DNA of 51,675 nucleotides from NCBI GenBank assembly GCA_031261395.1, contig JAISJT010000051.1, positions 1-51,675 on the forward strand, written 5' to 3'. This stretch comes from Eubacteriales Family XIII. Incertae Sedis bacterium (GTDB taxonomy: Bacteria; Bacillota; Clostridia; Peptostreptococcales; Anaerovoracaceae). The position numbers were made by a program, and so were the translations under genes. Below the pieces are notes generated by a model, which searched no databases, was not told the origin of the DNA, and saw nothing but the letters and a program-made list of their open reading frames with translations. Of this stretch, positions 18,583-28,167 are shown in pieces. The stretch's first letter is position 1; each line of letters opens with the position of its first letter.

Positions 18583-20618
18583 ACCGCCGCAGGATCGTAC
18601 TCGCATACTGGGTCATCGCGCTCGCATTTTTCACGCCAAGTGCGGTTTTTGCATACATAGATCCGGCGACGACGACCTACATCATCCAAATCATCACGGC
18701 GCTTGTCGTGACCGCCGGGGTATCTCTCAGCGTCTTCCTCTACCGCTTCCGCATGATTTCAGCCAAACTGAAGTACGGACTGTACGGGCTGTTTTCCGGG
18801 CGCGGGATGGCAGCGAGCCAATCAAAACGGAAAACGCAGACCGAATATATATTGCCGCCCTATGCCATCGCCGGATCCCCGGAGCCGCTGTCAGAGGAAG
18901 ATATGAAATCCATAGGCGAACCGGCAGACATGGAATTCGCTCCGCAGCAAAATCGTGCAATGGCTGACCCCGGCAAGCGAAGCTATGCAGGCAGACTGAA
19001 AGCCGCCCTCCCGGTCATCCTCGGCGTGTGCCTTAGTTTCATCCTGTTTGGCTGTATCGATTTGGCCGCCCAAAACGCTATGGATATGCCTTTCCGGATC
19101 ATTGAGGCCGTTCCCGTCATTGCCGTTTTTTTCGCGGTTGTTTTCGTTTTGCTTCTCTTTGTCGTTCCGCTTTTTCGTGGTTCCCTGTTTGAGATCATCC
19201 TGTCTCTCGCCGTCTCCCTGCTGATTGCAGGCTACATCCAGGGGAACTATCTGAATATGGGACTTGGAGAATTGACCGGCGATCAAATCCTGTGGGATAC
19301 GTTTCAAACAAAGATGGTCATCAGCGCAATCGTCTGGATAGCCTTGTTCGCCGCGATTTTCCTTCTGCATCGCTTTGCAAAACCAACATGGCGGGGATTG
19401 ACGGTTTTAGCTCCGTTCCTGCTGATTATTGTCCAAGCGGTAGCGCTTGTTTCCGTACTCGGCGAGAGCAGTGACAACAAAAACGGACCCGCAGGAACGC
19501 TCTGGGGGGCAACGGATGAAACGCTGTCCGTCTCCGGAATCGACGAACTGTCCGCAACCAACAATGCCATCATCTTCGTTCTCGACAGACTCGATGAAGA
19601 GTATGTAGAGGCAATCACCGACTACGATCCTTCGTTCTTTGACCGGTTGGACGGATTCACAAAGTTTGAAGATAATATATCCTACTACGTGAGCACCTTC
19701 CCCTCTGTCACAAGTATGCTGACAGGCCACCGGCATTTCTTCGAAAGACCCAGACCGGAATATTTCGAAGATGCATGGGCGCATGCTGCGATGATGCATG
19801 AGATGAAAAACCGGGGCGTAGACATCAGACTATATATGGCGCGCGGTTATACCTATGACCGGATCGAGCAGCTTGAAGGACTCGCGAGCAATATTCTTGT
19901 ACCCGAATATGACGTCAGCGAGCGGATCGTGCTCGTGAAACTTCTGAAGCTCTCGGGGTTCCGCTATGCGCCGATGCCGCTGAAGCGCATATTCTGGCTA
20001 TCCCCGACCGAATTTGCGGATGCCATCTCCCTTACCGCAAAGTCTTCGCCGTATATCACCAATGATATGTCCTTCTATGACATGCTCACGACGCAGCGCC
20101 TGAAAAAACTTGACACACCTGCCACGTTTACTTATTACCATCTAACGGGTGCGCACGACCCCATCACGATAGACGAAAACATTCAGCTGAACGATCACTC
20201 CACACCCTCGCGCCAAGCGGCAGGGGCCTTCAAAATCGTCTACGAGTATCTCGATCAGATGAAGGCGCTTGGGCTGTATGATGGCGCGACGATCATCATC
20301 ACCGGAGATCACGGCATGCTTCACGGCGACGATGTCTATAGACCCGCATTGACAGGTTTGTTTGTCAAGCCGGCGGGCGCCCACGGAACTCCGCTCGCGT
20401 ACAACGAGGCCCCCGTTTGCCCGGACGAACTTCTTGCCACCATTATGCAGGGGCTCTTCGGCGAGGACGAAGATTTTGGGGCGACTTATTTTGATATCAA
20501 GGAAGACGACAGCGTAACACGGGAATATATTTCCGACCTCAAATATTATGAAATCAAGGGAGACGGCAGGGATTTTTCAAATTGGACCTACCTTGAAACC
20601 CTTGCGAATAACGAGTAA
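18579..20618 (+). CDS. Membrane-anchored alkaline-phosphatase-superfamily protein (LTA synthase / sulfatase-like)
   Basis: N-terminal YIDPATTTYIIQIITALVVTAG, multiple TM, NAIIFVLDRLDEEYV...STFPSVTSMLTGHRHFF...YYHLTGAHDPI...IIITGDHGM. Confidence 0.8.
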   Translation: MNRRRIVLAYWVIALAFFTPSAVFAYIDPATTTYIIQIITALVVTAGVSLSVFLYRFRMISAKLKYGLYGLFSGRGMAASQSKRKTQTEYILPPYAIAGSPEPLSEEDMKSIGEPADMEFAPQQNRAMADPGKRSYAGRLKAALPVILGVCLSFILFGCIDLAAQNAMDMPFRIIEAVPVIAVFFAVVFVLLLFVVPLFRGSLFEIILSLAVSLLIAGYIQGNYLNMGLGELTGDQILWDTFQTKMVISAIVWIALFAAIFLLHRFAKPTWRGLTVLAPFLLIIVQAVALVSVLGESSDNKNGPAGTLWGATDETLSVSGIDELSATNNAIIFVLDRLDEEYVEAITDYDPSFFDRLDGFTKFEDNISYYVSTFPSVTSMLTGHRHFFERPRPEYFEDAWAHAAMMHEMKNRGVDIRLYMARGYTYDRIEQLEGLASNILVPEYDVSERIVLVKLLKLSGFRYAPMPLKRIFWLSPTEFADAISLTAKSSPYITNDMSFYDMLTTQRLKKLDTPATFTYYHLTGAHDPITIDENIQLNDHSTPSRQAAGAFKIVYEYLDQMKALGLYDGATIIITGDHGMLHGDDVYRPALTGLFVKPAGAHGTPLAYNEAPVCPDELLATIMQGLFGEDEDFGATYFDIKEDDSVTREYISDLKYYEIKGDGRDFSNWTYLETLANNE

Positions 20619-20621
20619 ACC

Positions 20622-21422
20622 ATGGCGAACAATCACACTTTTGTCATTTGCGCCTACAAAGAAAGCAAATTTCTCGACGACACTACGTCGAGATTGATAG
20701 GGCAGACCACGCCCAGCCGCGTCATTATCAGCACTTCAACGCCGAATGAAACAATCAGTCGGGTTGCGCAAAAATACGGTCTTGAAGTACGCATCAACCC
20801 GCTCGGCGGCACCTCTGCACGGGATTGGAACTTTGCCTATGCGCAGGCGGAAACCGACTATGTCACGCTCGCGCATCAGGACGATGTGTACGAACCATCC
20901 TTCGCGGAAAAAACCCTCTCCGCCCTCGAGAGCTGCAAAGATCCCGTCCTCGCCTATACCGACTACTATGAGATCCGGTATGCGGAAGCGGACGGAGAAG
21001 GCGTTCGGACGGATAGTAACAGAATACTGAGATACAAAAGGCTCATGCTTCGAACCATCGCACGCGCACCCGGAAACCGCTGGCTCAGGAATCGAGTATT
21101 GTCTTTGGGATACCCGATGAACTGTCCGGGGACCACCTATGTCAAACGCCGTTTTGATTCGGTTGATTTCATCCCGAACTGGCACAATAGTCACGACTGG
21201 GAAGCGGCCATCCGGCTTGCAGGCGAATGCGGCGATTTCCTGTATATTCCGGATTTGCTGCTCGGACACCGAATCTACGCAGCATCTCAGACGACGAACA
21301 CTATCGGGAGCGGGATAAGGCGCGCAGAGGATTTTGCCTGCTTCCGCCGCTATTGGCCGGAGCCCATCGCAAAAGCCATTCTGAAACAATATGTTAAAGC
21401 CTATGATAGTAACAAGCTTTAA
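20622..21422 (+). CDS. Glycosyltransferase family 2
   Basis: FVICAYKESKFLDDTTSRLIGQTTPSRVIISTSTPNE...AHQDDVYEPSF. Confidence 0.85.
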   Translation: MANNHTFVICAYKESKFLDDTTSRLIGQTTPSRVIISTSTPNETISRVAQKYGLEVRINPLGGTSARDWNFAYAQAETDYVTLAHQDDVYEPSFAEKTLSALESCKDPVLAYTDYYEIRYAEADGEGVRTDSNRILRYKRLMLRTIARAPGNRWLRNRVLSLGYPMNCPGTTYVKRRFDSVDFIPNWHNSHDWEAAIRLAGECGDFLYIPDLLLGHRIYAASQTTNTIGSGIRRAEDFACFRRYWPEPIAKAILKQYVKAYDSNKL

Positions 21423-21452
21423 ACGACAGCAAACAAAGATTGTGAGGGACAA

Positions 21453-21806
21453 ATGCTCGAATCGCTAAGGAATAACAAAAAAGGAATCTTGCTGATGGCG
21501 CTTTCCGCCTTTTTGGCATCCTTTGGACAGATGTTTTGGAAGATGTACCACACAGAGGGTCTGTGGGCGCTGGCAATCGGCTTCATACTCTATGCCTGCG
21601 GCGCCCTGCTCATGATCGTCGCGTACAAGTACGGCAAACTCTCAGTGCTGCAGCCGATGATCTGCCTTTCATACGTTTTCGCGATTTTCATCTCTGTCTT
21701 CATCCTGAAAGAGACCATGACGCCGCTTCGCTTCGCGGGCATCCTTGTCGTCATCTTTGGCGTCGTGATGATCGGCGGCGGTGATGAGAAGGAGGAAAGC
21801 CAATGA
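21453..21806 (+). CDS. Small 4-TM EamA/SMR-type transporter subunit 1 (ArnE/ArnF-like)
   Basis: 117 aa, 4 predicted TM; LMALSAFLASFGQMFWKMYH...LQPMICLSYVFAIFISVFILKETMTPLRFAGILVVIFGVVMIG. Confidence 0.8.
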   Translation: MLESLRNNKKGILLMALSAFLASFGQMFWKMYHTEGLWALAIGFILYACGALLMIVAYKYGKLSVLQPMICLSYVFAIFISVFILKETMTPLRFAGILVVIFGVVMIGGGDEKEESQ

Positions 21807-22150
21807 ACACCATCCTGCTTTATGCGATGCTGATCGCCGGCTGTGCCCTTGGCGCCTTCGCCTCCTATTTTTTCAAAGGCGCTTCAGGCGCTCTGAACGG
21901 GCTGAATGTGACCATATTACTCCGGCAAAAAACCTTTTGGCTTGGAGGTCTCCTCTACCTCGTTGCGGCGGTCAACAATATCTTCCTGCTAAGGTATTTT
22001 GATTATTCGATCCTGCTTCCTATGAGTTCGATCACCTACATCTGGACGATGGTGATCGCAAGCCGCTTGCTCGGCGAGCAAATCACAAAACGCAAGATCT
22101 TCGGAGTCTGCGCTATCATTGCCGGCGCCGTGCTGATTTCACAGGGGTAG
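21803..22150 (+). CDS. Small 4-TM EamA/SMR-type transporter subunit 2
   Basis: 115 aa, 4 TM; overlaps previous gene by 4 nt; ILLPMSSITYIWTMVIASRLLGEQITKRKIFGVCAIIAGAVLISQG. Confidence 0.8.
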   Translation: MNTILLYAMLIAGCALGAFASYFFKGASGALNGLNVTILLRQKTFWLGGLLYLVAAVNNIFLLRYFDYSILLPMSSITYIWTMVIASRLLGEQITKRKIFGVCAIIAGAVLISQG

Positions 22151-22208
22151 GACATATATTTACAAATATTCGTAAATATTTCAAACACAATACTTCAAAT
22201 AAAATTCA

Positions 22209-22237
22209 GTGAAACTTCACCTTGTTTCGTGTATAAT
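22209..22237 (+). promoter_or_regulatory. Leaderless-type promoter GTGAAA-17-TATAAT of the LCP gene
   Basis: TATAAT 22232-22237, ATG 22245 (7-nt gap), no SD. Confidence 0.55.
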
Positions 22238-22244
22238 ACGTCTT

Positions 22245-23765
22245 ATGTATGCTGAAAGCGCCGTGGCTCGAACCCACGATACAAAACAAGTTGATACCTT
22301 TATGCATCTAATTGGGGTCCTCGTCGGATTTGCCGGCGTGGCATGTGTGGCGTTGGCCGCAGTTTATGTGCTGCGCTTGGGCGTCCTTCCCTTTCGTTAT
22401 GCACTGCTCATTTTCGGAGTCGACGCCGTCATTGCATTGTTCCCGCTCTATCTTTTGATTAAGAAAAAATTTGACATCAAAAAAGTACTGTGTATCGTTC
22501 TTTCGGCCCTGATGGCCATATTCAATCTTTTCGTTGTTTCCTACGGCGACTTGACCTACAATTTCTTAAACGACCAATATGGAGTAGGAAGTGTCGGCAA
22601 CGTAGAATACTGCGTGGTGGCGCAATCCACCTCACGGATTGAGCTTCAAAGCGCCAAGCGAACGCTCTCCGCCGGTATTCAAAGTACGGATATCTGCAAG
22701 GACGAAGCCGAAGCGGAAATGCAGAAACTTGCGCCCGCAGAGTTTTCCGAATACGATAACGTCAGCGAATTAATCAGCGCGACGGAAGGCGGCGGTGTTG
22801 AGATCGCAGTGGTTCAGACAGCATTTCTGGACGCATTCGCCGAGTACTTCCCTGATTCATACGAAAAACTATCGATTCTCACGAAGTTCAAAACGGATGC
22901 AGGAACCACATCCTCACCATTGGACGGGATTGCCATCGATATTACAAAACCGTTTGCGATTTATGTCAGCGGGGCAGACGATTACGGAGATATCGACCAG
23001 ACTGCCCGCAGCGACGTCAATATGCTTGTCCTGATAGACCCTGAAAACTACCGCATACTGCTCGCCAATACACCGCGCGACTACTATGTGCAGCTTCACG
23101 GAACGAACGGACTCCCTGACAAACTCACACATGCCGGAACATACGGCATCGATGTAAGTGAAGCGACACTTGAAGATCTTTATGATATCAACATTGATTA
23201 TCACGTCCATATCAACTACGACACGCTGATCAATCTCATTGACCGATTGGGCGGAATCTCGATTTACAACCCGAATGAATTCAATCTGTGGGGCGCTCAG
23301 TTCGACAAGGGCAATATCTATATGGACGGTGCACATGCATTGCTGTATGCACGGGCGCGCAAAGAACTTCCGAACGGCGACAACGACCGCGGCGAAAATC
23401 AACAGCGCGTCATCTCAGGCATCGTGGCCAGGATTTCCGCCGCCAACGTAGCCACTCAATACACACAAATACTCGAGAGACTCTCCGGGACTTTCCGTTC
23501 CAATATTCCGCCTTCCGTCATTGCGCAATTGTTCAAGAGACAAATTTCGCTGGGCGGGAACTGGGACATCGAAACCACTTCTGCCACGGGGACAAACGAT
23601 CAAAGGCCAACCTATTCGATGGGTGCGGACCGGCCTTTGTCCGTCATTATACCGGATCAGGATTCGGTAGACGCTGTTTCGGAACAGATGCAATCGTTTT
23701 TGAGCGGTGTCGATCCTGAGGTGGGATCGGGCTTAGGCGCTCCTGCGGATTCTGCGGTAGAGTAG
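22245..23765 (+). CDS. LytR-CpsA-Psr (LCP) family cell-wall glycopolymer ligase
   Basis: MLVLIDPENYRILLANTPRDYYVQL...HAGTYGIDVSEATLEDLYDINIDYHVHINYDTLINLIDRLGGISIYNP...HALLYARARKELPNGDNDRGENQQRVI. Confidence 0.93.
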   Translation: MYAESAVARTHDTKQVDTFMHLIGVLVGFAGVACVALAAVYVLRLGVLPFRYALLIFGVDAVIALFPLYLLIKKKFDIKKVLCIVLSALMAIFNLFVVSYGDLTYNFLNDQYGVGSVGNVEYCVVAQSTSRIELQSAKRTLSAGIQSTDICKDEAEAEMQKLAPAEFSEYDNVSELISATEGGGVEIAVVQTAFLDAFAEYFPDSYEKLSILTKFKTDAGTTSSPLDGIAIDITKPFAIYVSGADDYGDIDQTARSDVNMLVLIDPENYRILLANTPRDYYVQLHGTNGLPDKLTHAGTYGIDVSEATLEDLYDINIDYHVHINYDTLINLIDRLGGISIYNPNEFNLWGAQFDKGNIYMDGAHALLYARARKELPNGDNDRGENQQRVISGIVARISAANVATQYTQILERLSGTFRSNIPPSVIAQLFKRQISLGGNWDIETTSATGTNDQRPTYSMGADRPLSVIIPDQDSVDAVSEQMQSFLSGVDPEVGSGLGAPADSAVE

Positions 23766-24791
23766 CCAGGCGCACGCAAACATTCCCTTTGCTTTGACCA
23801 TGAAAAAGACAGTGATGCGAAAACGCAGCGCGGTGTATCGGTATGCGGTGCGCGCTTTCAGCAGTTTGAGCAGATCGATCATCTCTTCGCGCAGCGCAGC
23901 GTATTCTTGTTTGGCGCCCTCGTCATCCGTACGTGACATCGCGTAGACAGAGGCAGTGTAGTACCAGTAGAAATGCCGGAGGGCGGCCGTGATACCAATG
24001 CGTTTGCGCTCCGGGTTCAGAGCCGATGCGGCATCAAACAGCAGCATGCTCGTCTCTGCGCCGCCGCGCAGCGCAGCGGGAGCGCGGAGGAGCGACTGAC
24101 TGCCTTCCCTGTTTCGCCAAAAGTAAAACGGGGTTTCAAGGTAGGCGATCTTGTCATCGTCCCCGCCTATGTCGGACAGGTTTCGGAATGCGGCAAGATT
24201 GATCGGGACATCTTCGGCCGAGTCGGTCGCGGGGTCAAAGCGAATGGCCTCCCCGCCTTCAGGGCCGGTGCGAAAAAGACCGGCATCATAGATCTTGTTC
24301 CAGACGGAAAACCATACGGTCTCCTGATGCCCGTGAGCTTTCCCCATACTGTTCAGAAGTTCCCACAGAGCGTCCTCGCCCGTAAAAATCTTTGTCTCAC
24401 CCGTTGTCCGCGACAAAATTTGTCCGCTTTCCCGCTCATCGATCACCGCGCACATCGCGATGCGTGCGCCGGTCTGCCCGAGCATGCCGAGCAAGGTCTC
24501 ATACATACCGGGCAGGATATAGTCGTCGCAGTCAACGAAGGCAATATAGTCACCCGCCGCACGGTCAAGTCCTGCATTGCGCGCGCGCGATACGCCGCCG
24601 TTTTCGCGGTGAATCACGCAGACCCGTTCGTCTTCGGCCGCGAATGCGTCGCAGGCCGCCCCGCTGCCATCCGCCGAGCCATCGTCAACAAGGATGAGTT
24701 CCAGATCGCGAACGGACTGATTCAGGATAGAGCGCACGCAGGGCTCAAGCCATTCTCCGGCATTGTAGACCGGTACAATAACGCTCAGCAT
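23733..24791 (-). CDS. Glycosyltransferase family 2
   Basis: MLSVIVPVYNAGEWLEPCVRSILNQSVRDLELILVDDGSADGSGAACD. Confidence 0.93.
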   Translation of the reverse strand: MLSVIVPVYNAGEWLEPCVRSILNQSVRDLELILVDDGSADGSGAACDAFAAEDERVCVIHRENGGVSRARNAGLDRAAGDYIAFVDCDDYILPGMYETLLGMLGQTGARIAMCAVIDERESGQILSRTTGETKIFTGEDALWELLNSMGKAHGHQETVWFSVWNKIYDAGLFRTGPEGGEAIRFDPATDSAEDVPINLAAFRNLSDIGGDDDKIAYLETPFYFWRNREGSQSLLRAPAALRGGAETSMLLFDAASALNPERKRIGITAALRHFYWYYTASVYAMSRTDDEGAKQEYAALREEMIDLLKLLKARTAYRYTALRFRITVFFMVKAKGMFACAWLLYRRIRRSA

Positions 24792-25798
24792 CAGCGCCCT
24801 GCCCTTTCTTCGGCGCGGGCTTTCAGAGAGGCCGGCGCCAGCATCGCCAGACGCATCAGCGGCAAACTGGTCTTCACTCGCGCAAAGGCGATCCCGTCAA
24901 GCGTATGCATACGCGCCTTCCAGTCCGGAAAACGGGCGCTGAGAAAATCAAAGGAATACCTGAGATACCGTATCTGAAAATCCCTGTCGCCGCCGCGCAG
25001 GATAGCATTGGCACGCCTGTCGTAGTAACGAATGCAAAGTTCCGAGAGATAGGGCATCAGCGCATCCTGCCCCTCAAAATAGTAGAGGATCTCTTTGAGG
25101 TTTTCAAAGATGTCATACCACGCATCCGAAACCGTATTGGTGATCGAACCCGTGCTGAAAGCCGTGTAGAAGTAGAGCGGTTCGGGAACAAAGACAGCCC
25201 TGGCCGTATGGCTCAGATATTTCGCAAGAAAAACCGTGTCCTCCCCGAAAACCCGTCCGTCCGGGAAACGAATTTCTTCGCGGCAGATGATCTCGCGGCG
25301 AAACAGCTTGTCCCAGATGAAATCGGGAATGCGGGTGAGCAGCAGACCAAGATCCTGAGGACCCGTGATCTCCATCACTCTCCCGAGCCGGTCGTCAATG
25401 CCTACCGCGCACTCGCTCCCGTCCGCGCCCACGCTATAGTGTGCGCAGCAGGCGAGATCGGCCCCGCTCTCCGTCATCGCCGCGAGCAGTGTTTCATACA
25501 TCGAAGGAGCGACCCTGTCATCCGCATCCACAAAGCCGATATAGTCCCCGCCGGCAGCCGAAAGTCCGGCATTCCTGGCTGTAGCAGGTCCTGTGGAACC
25601 GTCCTGTTCAATGACCCGCACGCGCGAATCACGCCGGGCAAAATCATACAAAATACCCGCGCTCGCATCACCGGCGCCGTCCACCACGCACAAGACTTCA
25701 ATGTCTGTGTAGGTTTGCGCAAGCACGCTGTCTATGCAAACGGATAGTGTCCGCTCGGCATTGTATACGGGGATAATGATGCTGATCATAGAATTCAC
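24791..25798 (-). CDS. Glycosyltransferase family 2
   Basis: MISIIIPVYNAERTLSVCIDSVLAQTYTDIEVLCVVDGAGDASAGILYDFARRDSRVRVI. Confidence 0.93.
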   Translation of the reverse strand: MNSMISIIIPVYNAERTLSVCIDSVLAQTYTDIEVLCVVDGAGDASAGILYDFARRDSRVRVIEQDGSTGPATARNAGLSAAGGDYIGFVDADDRVAPSMYETLLAAMTESGADLACCAHYSVGADGSECAVGIDDRLGRVMEITGPQDLGLLLTRIPDFIWDKLFRREIICREEIRFPDGRVFGEDTVFLAKYLSHTARAVFVPEPLYFYTAFSTGSITNTVSDAWYDIFENLKEILYYFEGQDALMPYLSELCIRYYDRRANAILRGGDRDFQIRYLRYSFDFLSARFPDWKARMHTLDGIAFARVKTSLPLMRLAMLAPASLKARAEERAGR

Positions 25799-26874
25799 TC
25801 AGATTCAGTTAGGATGTCCGCGAGCAATCCCGCAAGAAATACGCCGTCCTCTAAGGTGAGCGCTCCGAGATGGCCTACACGCAGCAACTTGTCCGCAAGT
25901 TCTCCTCCGTTCGGATTGAGCCAGACGTCATGCTCCTCTGACAGGGTCTTGAAGACCGCCTTGGCGCCGCCCCGAGGGAAGAACAGAGGAGTACAGGCGG
26001 CTGAAAGCGGGTGAGCCGGCAAGGCGACCGGCAGACCCTGCAGCGCCGCCCGAAACCCGTCAGATAGAGCCTGCGTGGCGGCAGCGGCGGCGGCGTACCC
26101 GCCTTCCGCCTCAAGGTGTTCGAGGCGCTCGCGAAGTGCGAGGATCGTCCCGACAGCCGGCGTGAAAGGCGTCTGCCCGCGCACCGCATTGGCTTCTGCA
26201 TCGCGCAGATCGAAATACAGGGAAAATGGCCGGATATCCCGCTCGGAGATACGCCGGTACAGGCGATCCGACAGGATGAGCATAGACAGACCCGGCGGCA
26301 GCGCTAGCGCTTTCTGCGAACTCAGGATCAGCGCGTCGATACCCTGCCCTTCAAAGTCGATCGGATCGGCCAGAAAACTCGAGATCGCGTCAACGACGAG
26401 ATAGGCGTTTTTTTCCCGGCAAAAGGAGGCAATCAAATCGAGGTCGTACAGGCGTCCAACGCTCGTTTCGTGATGATTGACTAATACGGCGTCGAGGGGT
26501 TTGTTCTTATTATTAAAATCCAAATGGGAAGGCGACAGGGTTTCTCCGAAGGGGACGCGGACGGCCTCGTGACTGATGCCGTGATGCGCGCAGATCTCAG
26601 CGAACCTGTGGCCAAAGCCGCCGCCGTCGATGACGAGTAGGTGGTCGTCCGGGGCAAAGCAGCCCGCCACGGCCGCCTCCATAGCGCCCGTGCCCGAACC
26701 GGTGAGCAGATATACATGCGCGTCCGCCGGCGCCCCCGCAAGCCTTTTCAGCCGCTCGGCGCACTCGAGGACAACTTCGGAAAACGCTCCCGTGCGAAAA
26801 TACGGAAGTTGCTCACCGAGCAGATCCCGCGTGTACGGATACATTTCGACCGGGCCGAGTGTGAAAAGTTTCAA
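25795..26874 (-). CDS. Class V PLP aminotransferase (PhnW / alanine-glyoxylate aminotransferase-like)
   Basis: LKLFTLGPVEMYPYTRDLLGEQLPYFRTGAFSEVV...LLTGSGTGAMEAAVAGCF...VDAISSFLADPIDFEGQGIDALILSSQKALALPPGLSML (SQKAL lysine); TTG start at 26874 with GAGGGCG SD-like preferred over ATG at 26913. Confidence 0.87.
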   Translation of the reverse strand: MKLFTLGPVEMYPYTRDLLGEQLPYFRTGAFSEVVLECAERLKRLAGAPADAHVYLLTGSGTGAMEAAVAGCFAPDDHLLVIDGGGFGHRFAEICAHHGISHEAVRVPFGETLSPSHLDFNNKNKPLDAVLVNHHETSVGRLYDLDLIASFCREKNAYLVVDAISSFLADPIDFEGQGIDALILSSQKALALPPGLSMLILSDRLYRRISERDIRPFSLYFDLRDAEANAVRGQTPFTPAVGTILALRERLEHLEAEGGYAAAAAATQALSDGFRAALQGLPVALPAHPLSAACTPLFFPRGGAKAVFKTLSEEHDVWLNPNGGELADKLLRVGHLGALTLEDGVFLAGLLADILTESE

Positions 26875-26884
26875 CGGCGCGCCC

Positions 26885-28159
26885 TCAAAGCAGGTCACCG
26901 CGCGCGAGCACATCCATGAGGCGCAGCGATTTTTCGGGGGTCAGCACGCCGGATTCCGTCCGGCCTTCAGCGATCGCCTTCACCGCTTCTGCGAGCAAAT
27001 AGCGCAGCCCGGGGCCTTCCGTATTGAACGAATAACGCCGTGGCTGTGCGCACTCCCCTTCGAAGATGCGGAAATAATTCATATTCCACCACGCGCCCGG
27101 CACATCTACCCTGCCGTCCGTCCCGAGGATCGTCATGCCCGGCGTCAGCCAGGCGCTGTCCGAGACCGTACAAACCGCAGCCGCATCCGGATAGGAGAAG
27201 ATTACTTTGTCCTGACGCGTGCGCGCGCGGAGCGCCAGACGCCGCACCTCCGCAGGTTCCGATCCCAATATACGTGTGACCGCAAAGGCCGCCAGCGCCT
27301 CTGCGTCGCGAAAACTTCCTTGCGCAGGCAAGGCGCATTCGGCCGAGAGGATCTGCCCGATCGCCCCGCCGTGCAGCATCCAGATGAGTTGATGGAAGGT
27401 GCTCAGGTAGGCGAGCGGCACGCGCTCGATGAGCGCCAGACCTTTTTTCTGCGATAGATCAAACACGGCCTGCGCTTCCTCCGGCTTGTTGAAAGGGAAA
27501 TCTACGATCACGTGTTTGCCGGCCTCGAGCGCCGCCATAGCCGCCTGAAAGCGGTCTCTGCGCCGTAGATGCACAAAGATCAGATCGTTTTCGCCACAGA
27601 GCGCCGGGGCGTCCGGAAAAACTTTTTGCAGATCATAACGATTTTGAAAATCCTCACGCACCGCCGCATCCCCTGCATACACACCGGTGACTTCGACCCC
27701 GCTGACAAAATTCGCCTCCGCGATCAGGTCTGCATCGTCTGCCGCATCCGTCAAAATGCCGACGCGCAATATCCGCCCTTTGACTTCGCGCAGGTCCGTA
27801 CTCGATACACCCTTCGTGCGCTCAAGATAAACGACCTCGCAATATTTCCCGAGATAATCAAATTTGCCTTCCCAGTCGCTGCCGATCGCGAAGACCTGCA
27901 CGCCGTGTTTGACCACGTCGCTGAGTTTTTGGCCCTGATATTCCTCGACGAGGATTTCGTCCGCCAGGCCCGTCTGCCGCACCGATTCGATGCGCCCGGC
28001 AAGGCTGTCCCTGACATTGAGTTTGCCGCGCTCCCTGTCAAAGCCCTCGCTCGTCACGCCGACGATCAAATAGTCGCCGAGCGCCTTCGCGCGCTCCAGC
28101 AACCGCTGATGCCCGATATGAAACATATCAAATGTGCCGTATGTAATGACCTTTTTCAT
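26885..28159 (-). CDS. Fusion: cytidylyltransferase (TagD-like) + Gfo/Idh/MocA-type NAD(P)-dependent oxidoreductase
   Basis: N-term MKKVITYGTFDMFHIGHQRLLERAKALGDYLIVGVTSEGFD...KGVSSTDLRE; C-term LRVGILTDAADDADLIAEANFVSGVEVTGVYAGD...GKHVIVDFPFNKPEEAQAVFDLSQKKGLALIERVPLAYL. Confidence 0.9.
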   Translation of the reverse strand: MKKVITYGTFDMFHIGHQRLLERAKALGDYLIVGVTSEGFDRERGKLNVRDSLAGRIESVRQTGLADEILVEEYQGQKLSDVVKHGVQVFAIGSDWEGKFDYLGKYCEVVYLERTKGVSSTDLREVKGRILRVGILTDAADDADLIAEANFVSGVEVTGVYAGDAAVREDFQNRYDLQKVFPDAPALCGENDLIFVHLRRRDRFQAAMAALEAGKHVIVDFPFNKPEEAQAVFDLSQKKGLALIERVPLAYLSTFHQLIWMLHGGAIGQILSAECALPAQGSFRDAEALAAFAVTRILGSEPAEVRRLALRARTRQDKVIFSYPDAAAVCTVSDSAWLTPGMTILGTDGRVDVPGAWWNMNYFRIFEGECAQPRRYSFNTEGPGLRYLLAEAVKAIAEGRTESGVLTPEKSLRLMDVLARGDLL

Positions 28160-28167
28160 ATGGATTT

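Noticed and set aside
23973-24977. 334-aa plus-strand ORF
   Set aside because: Antisense to two GT2 genes; no domain features.
26630-27457. 275-aa plus-strand ORF
   Set aside because: Antisense to the aminotransferase and fusion cytidylyltransferase genes; shadow ORF.
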